A stretch of DNA of 64,000 nt from Lactiplantibacillus plantarum (GTDB taxonomy: Bacteria > Bacillota > Bacilli > Lactobacillales > Lactobacillaceae), in assembly GCF_014131735.1 (NCBI RefSeq), contig NZ_CP039121.1:1612001-1676000 (forward strand), read 5' to 3'. The position numbers and the translations under genes were made by a program. Below are positions 61,759 to 64,000 of this stretch, piece after piece. Numbering within the stretch: position 1 is the stretch's first letter; the number at the start of each line of letters is the position of its first letter. A model generated the notes under the pieces. The model was not told the DNA's origin and made no database searches. It saw nothing but the letters and a program-made list of their open reading frames with translations.

Positions 61759-62493
61759 ATGCCTGAACAAAAACAGACGCGCATGTCACGCTTGAAAGCG
61801 CGAGAGGCTACGGGTGGCAAGCGGGGACGTAAGGCGAGTTCACAGGGATCCCATGCACCTAAGGAACCGAACGATCCAAAGAAACCGCAAGCACCTAAGT
61901 CACCGCAAAAAAAACATCACGTTTCGTTATGGCTATTGGCTTTAATCGTGATTGCGCTCGGTGGAACAGTCGTTTACTTTGTCAAAGCAGCTAGCAACCA
62001 AGACTTAGTCGAAACCACGAGTTCCTCAAGTAGCAGCAAGGCGCGCAAAAAATCATCTTCGAAGAAATCATCTAGCTCATCGAAGAAAAAGAAGAAGCAT
62101 TCAAGCTCAAGTAGTGAAAGTACTAGCGAAACGACGGCTGCAAGTACGGATGCCGACACTAGCACAGATGGGACAGAAACGACGGGTGCGTATAGCAGTT
62201 CAACTGCCACTAATACGACCGCTGGCAATACGACAGCTAGTTCGCATAGCACGACGGCCAGTCATCAAACGACCACCAGTAGTGCCACCTCTCACAGTAC
62301 TTCAACAGCTAGCAGCTCATCTAAGAGTGAGACGTCATCAACGAGTACTGAGAAGAGCAGCAGTAGCAGTCACTCCGGCTCGACATACGATAATTTAGAT
62401 GACGCGAAGGACTATGGTGAAAACTCGATCAGTGGGAACTATAAGGTCACGACGGATAGTAATGGCTCGTACCACGTGTCAAAAGCTGATTAA
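61759..62493 (+). CDS. Single-pass membrane protein with a long Ser/Thr-rich extracellular region
   Basis: A 244-residue protein. A basic cytoplasmic part (residues 1-54, many Lys/Arg/Pro) is followed by a membrane helix (about 55-78), then about 140 residues almost entirely Ser, Thr, Ala and Lys, and a C-terminal acidic/Gly part (DNLDDAKDYGENSISGNYK). No enzyme domain. It may be a wall-spanning or glycosylated protein. AAAGGAAG is upstream of the ATG. I do not recognise a family. Confidence 0.7.
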   Translation: MPEQKQTRMSRLKAREATGGKRGRKASSQGSHAPKEPNDPKKPQAPKSPQKKHHVSLWLLALIVIALGGTVVYFVKAASNQDLVETTSSSSSSKARKKSSSKKSSSSSKKKKKHSSSSSESTSETTAASTDADTSTDGTETTGAYSSSTATNTTAGNTTASSHSTTASHQTTTSSATSHSTSTASSSSKSETSSTSTEKSSSSSHSGSTYDNLDDAKDYGENSISGNYKVTTDSNGSYHVSKAD

Positions 62494-62584
62494 TTTTAAT
62501 TGCAATCATGATGTTTGAGCTGGGCTTTTGCGACCGTTTTCGGTATAATAGCCTTAAAATGATTGTAAGAAGTGAGTGATAAAA

Positions 62585-62875
62585 TTGAATCACAATTATG
62601 TGGAAGTTAAGTATCCAGCCATTTTTCGTGATGAAGGCACCTACTGGGATGTCCGTTTTCCAGACGTTCCTGCCGCCCAGACCTTTGGGGCGAGTGTCCA
62701 AGTTGCTGCGGACAATGCGGCGAACGCGTTGGCTATTGCGCTCTTTGAACAATCACTCCCGCCGGCGTCGGATCCGCAGTACTGGCGGTTGGCTTCAACG
62801 GAATTTGTTGTTTGGATCACGATGGCGGATGTCCAGTTTGGTCCGGGCGCTGATACACCGGAACCAATGAACTAA
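62585..62875 (+). CDS. HicB-like antitoxin-fold protein without a HicA neighbour
   Basis: A roughly 96-residue protein with the HicB N-terminal pattern YPAIFRDEGTYWDVRFPDVPAAQTFGASVQVAADNAANALAIAL, the partial RNase H fold of HicB antitoxins. No small HicA-like (dsRBD) toxin frame lies on either side, and there is no C-terminal DNA-binding domain. Start: TTG 62585 has GTGAG 8 bases upstream and gives MNHNYV; GTG 62576 is an alternative. TATAAT at 62544-62549 may be its -10. Confidence 0.72.
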   Translation: MNHNYVEVKYPAIFRDEGTYWDVRFPDVPAAQTFGASVQVAADNAANALAIALFEQSLPPASDPQYWRLASTEFVVWITMADVQFGPGADTPEPMN

Positions 62876-62889
62876 TGCGTATAAAAGGT

Positions 62890-62929
62890 AAACGGGTCGG
62901 CACCTAATTGGTGTTTCGGACCCGTTTTC
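62890..62929 (+). terminator. Terminator after the HicB-like gene
   Basis: ACGGGTC pairs with GACCCGT with an inner CACC/GGTG helix, followed by TTTTC. Confidence 0.8.
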
Positions 62930-62956
62930 TTATTTCATGAAAGAAGTTGAGAAACC

Positions 62957-63745
62957 TTGCCAAACCAGCCACTAATCTTTGATACGGCCATTGCGAAGGA
63001 TAAGCCAGAAAATATCCGGCACCCGCACAATGCCTGTCCTTTTTGCGATCCGGGCCAGTTGACTGATATTATCGCGCAAGATGCAGATCGTATCTGGCTG
63101 TTGAATAAATTTCCGACCTTGCAAGCTACCTGGCAAACGATCGTGATCGAGGCGGCCCGCCATGATGGCGATATTGCTACTTACTCATCCGCACAAAACC
63201 GCGCTGTCTTCGCGTTTGCTCTGAAGCACTGGCAAGCCACAATTGCGAGTGGTCGGTTCAAATCGGTGTTGTGCTATAAAAGTTTTGGCCCACACTCGGG
63301 TGGAAGTTTACGGCATCCACACATGCAAATCGTTGGTTTAATGGCCGCCGATGGTTACGCTAACGTGACAGCAGCCAATTTGACTGGGTATTCAGTGTTG
63401 GCGGTCGATCAGGTCCAAGTGACTGTTTCTGATCGGCCTATCATGGGATTTGTCGAAATCAACGTTGCTGCTCCAGCTACCGCGATTGCACCGTTAGCCG
63501 ATGCTGTGCAACAGGTCGTCCAGTATACGCTAAATACGTATTTTCATGGGCAGTGTGATAGTTATAACCTATTTTTCTATCCGCGGGATGACCAGATTGT
63601 TGCCAAAGTGGTCCCACTATTTAATGTCTCACCATACTATATCGGCTATCGGCTGGCACAAGCAGATACGCCAAAGCGAATGCGCGCCATCGCTGAGGAA
63701 ATTCGGCAACAGTTTGAACGATCGAATCTGGCTCACTCAAACTAG
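62957..63745 (+). CDS. DUF4931 protein, GalT/HIT-like
   Basis: A 262-residue protein of the DUF4931 group with a GalT-like histidine triad core: GGSLRHPHMQIVGL, where the HPH pair corresponds to the uridylyl-accepting His of galactose-1-phosphate uridylyltransferase. CPFC near residue 28 may bind zinc with nearby His. No partner genes for galactose metabolism are here. The start is TTG at 62957 with a weak GAAG site. The substrate is unknown. Confidence 0.78.
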   Translation: MPNQPLIFDTAIAKDKPENIRHPHNACPFCDPGQLTDIIAQDADRIWLLNKFPTLQATWQTIVIEAARHDGDIATYSSAQNRAVFAFALKHWQATIASGRFKSVLCYKSFGPHSGGSLRHPHMQIVGLMAADGYANVTAANLTGYSVLAVDQVQVTVSDRPIMGFVEINVAAPATAIAPLADAVQQVVQYTLNTYFHGQCDSYNLFFYPRDDQIVAKVVPLFNVSPYYIGYRLAQADTPKRMRAIAEEIRQQFERSNLAHSN

Positions 63746-63776
63746 CTAATAGGCCGAACAGCCCCAAACGACGGAA

Positions 63777-63813
63777 AAGGCCCCCAGGAATCCTTTCGAT
63801 TCTCGGGGGCCTT
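63777..63813. terminator. Bidirectional terminator
   Basis: AAGGCCCCCAGGAATC pairs with GATTCTCGGGGGCCTT around CTTTC. On the minus strand it is followed by TTTTCC, so it may also serve the partial gene at the right edge. Confidence 0.8.
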
Positions 63814-63947
63814 CACTTTACCGTTCACGTGCATGATTAATGGTGACACAATTGCGATTAGTATCTGGTTGCGGGGTGGTCAAAAACAACCGGTCAAGTC
63901 GTGGAGGAACATCTCTCAGCAGTAATGTCAGTGATTAGTTATGGTTT

Positions 63948-64000
63948 TCAATGCTGGACGGCCCTTCGCCGGGCATAGCCGTAAAGACTCAGCAAGGCGA
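63948..64000 (-). CDS. C-terminus of a minus-strand protein, possibly a surface protein (partial)
   Basis: A frame entering from the right edge on the minus strand ends at TGA (63948-63950) with the tail LLSLYGYARRRAVQH. A short hydrophobic stretch followed by Arg-rich residues looks like the end of an LPXTG-type sorting signal. The LPXTG motif itself would lie outside the window. Only 16 residues are visible. Confidence 0.35.
   Translation of the reverse strand, partial: ALLSLYGYARRRAVQH

Noticed and set aside
61974..62398. Antisense and shifted frames over the Ser/Thr-rich membrane protein
   Set aside because: They are frame shadows of a low-complexity coding repeat.

Overview
The window is a chromosomal segment of a low-to-medium GC Gram-positive bacterium of the Lactobacillaceae, most likely Lactiplantibacillus plantarum or a close relative. 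This rests on gene content and order: the mevalonate operon mvaK1-mvaD-mvaK2-fni, the dinG-tseB-aspB-asnS-dnaD block, pbp1A-recU diverging from ypsA-gpsB-rnpB-ypsC, a methionine T-box, EbsA, and lspA-rluD-pyrR. No database search was run. I see no tRNA or rRNA gene, insertion sequence, prophage or CRISPR array.

Layout. 1-4.5 kb: mevalonate/isoprenoid operon on the minus strand. 4.5-5.3 kb: long non-coding stretch with a strong extended -10 promoter and a possibly structured RNA leading into dinG. 5.3-12.0 kb: replication and housekeeping genes (dinG, tseB, aspB, asnS, dnaD). 12.0-15.3 kb: Met T-box and the MetNIQ transporter. 15.3-19.7 kb: a universal stress protein and a minus-strand ferric-iron-type ABC operon. 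19.8-25.6 kb: cell wall, division and RNA genes (pbp1A, recU, ypsA, gpsB, rnpB, ypsC). 25.6-41.4 kb: accessory region with an ArsR/MFS pair, esterases, two S66 peptidases around a GH25 lysozyme, an ABC-2 pair, a DadA-like oxidase, RNase H-like and EbsA genes. Two of its genes are broken: a glycosyltransferase by a nonsense codon and a GNAT by a one-base slip in a G run. 41.5-49.3 kb: fhs, then lspA-rluD-pyrR-carA-carB. 49.3-64 kb: membrane proteins, a CatA-like operon with a zinc-finger/LuxR/DUF2087 regulator, NUDIX, a chimeric ABC remnant, rqcH, marR, degV and small membrane or toxin-antitoxin-like genes.

The most unusual content is the pyrR-carA-carB operon. It is read from lspA-rluD through a recognisable PyrR attenuator. 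PyrR looks intact and both carbamoyl-phosphate synthase reading frames are open. However, CarA has lost its catalytic Cys and His. CarB has lost the ATP-grasp glycine loop and metal ligands in the first half, most of the second ATP-grasp core, and the C-terminal allosteric domain. This looks like a conserved-frame pseudo-CPS and not a working enzyme.

The second notable item is a set of three 19-bp inverted repeats (GTTTAC-N7-GTAAAC) spaced exactly 36 bp apart between the DUF2087/GIY-YIG/CatA operon and a divergent NUDIX gene. One of them covers the operon's -35 box. Other items of interest are the ABC ATPase-permease deletion fusion, the ArsR-type operator with an adjacent 14-bp palindrome in front of an MFS exporter, and an unannotated 41-codon gene with its own ribosome binding site and terminator.
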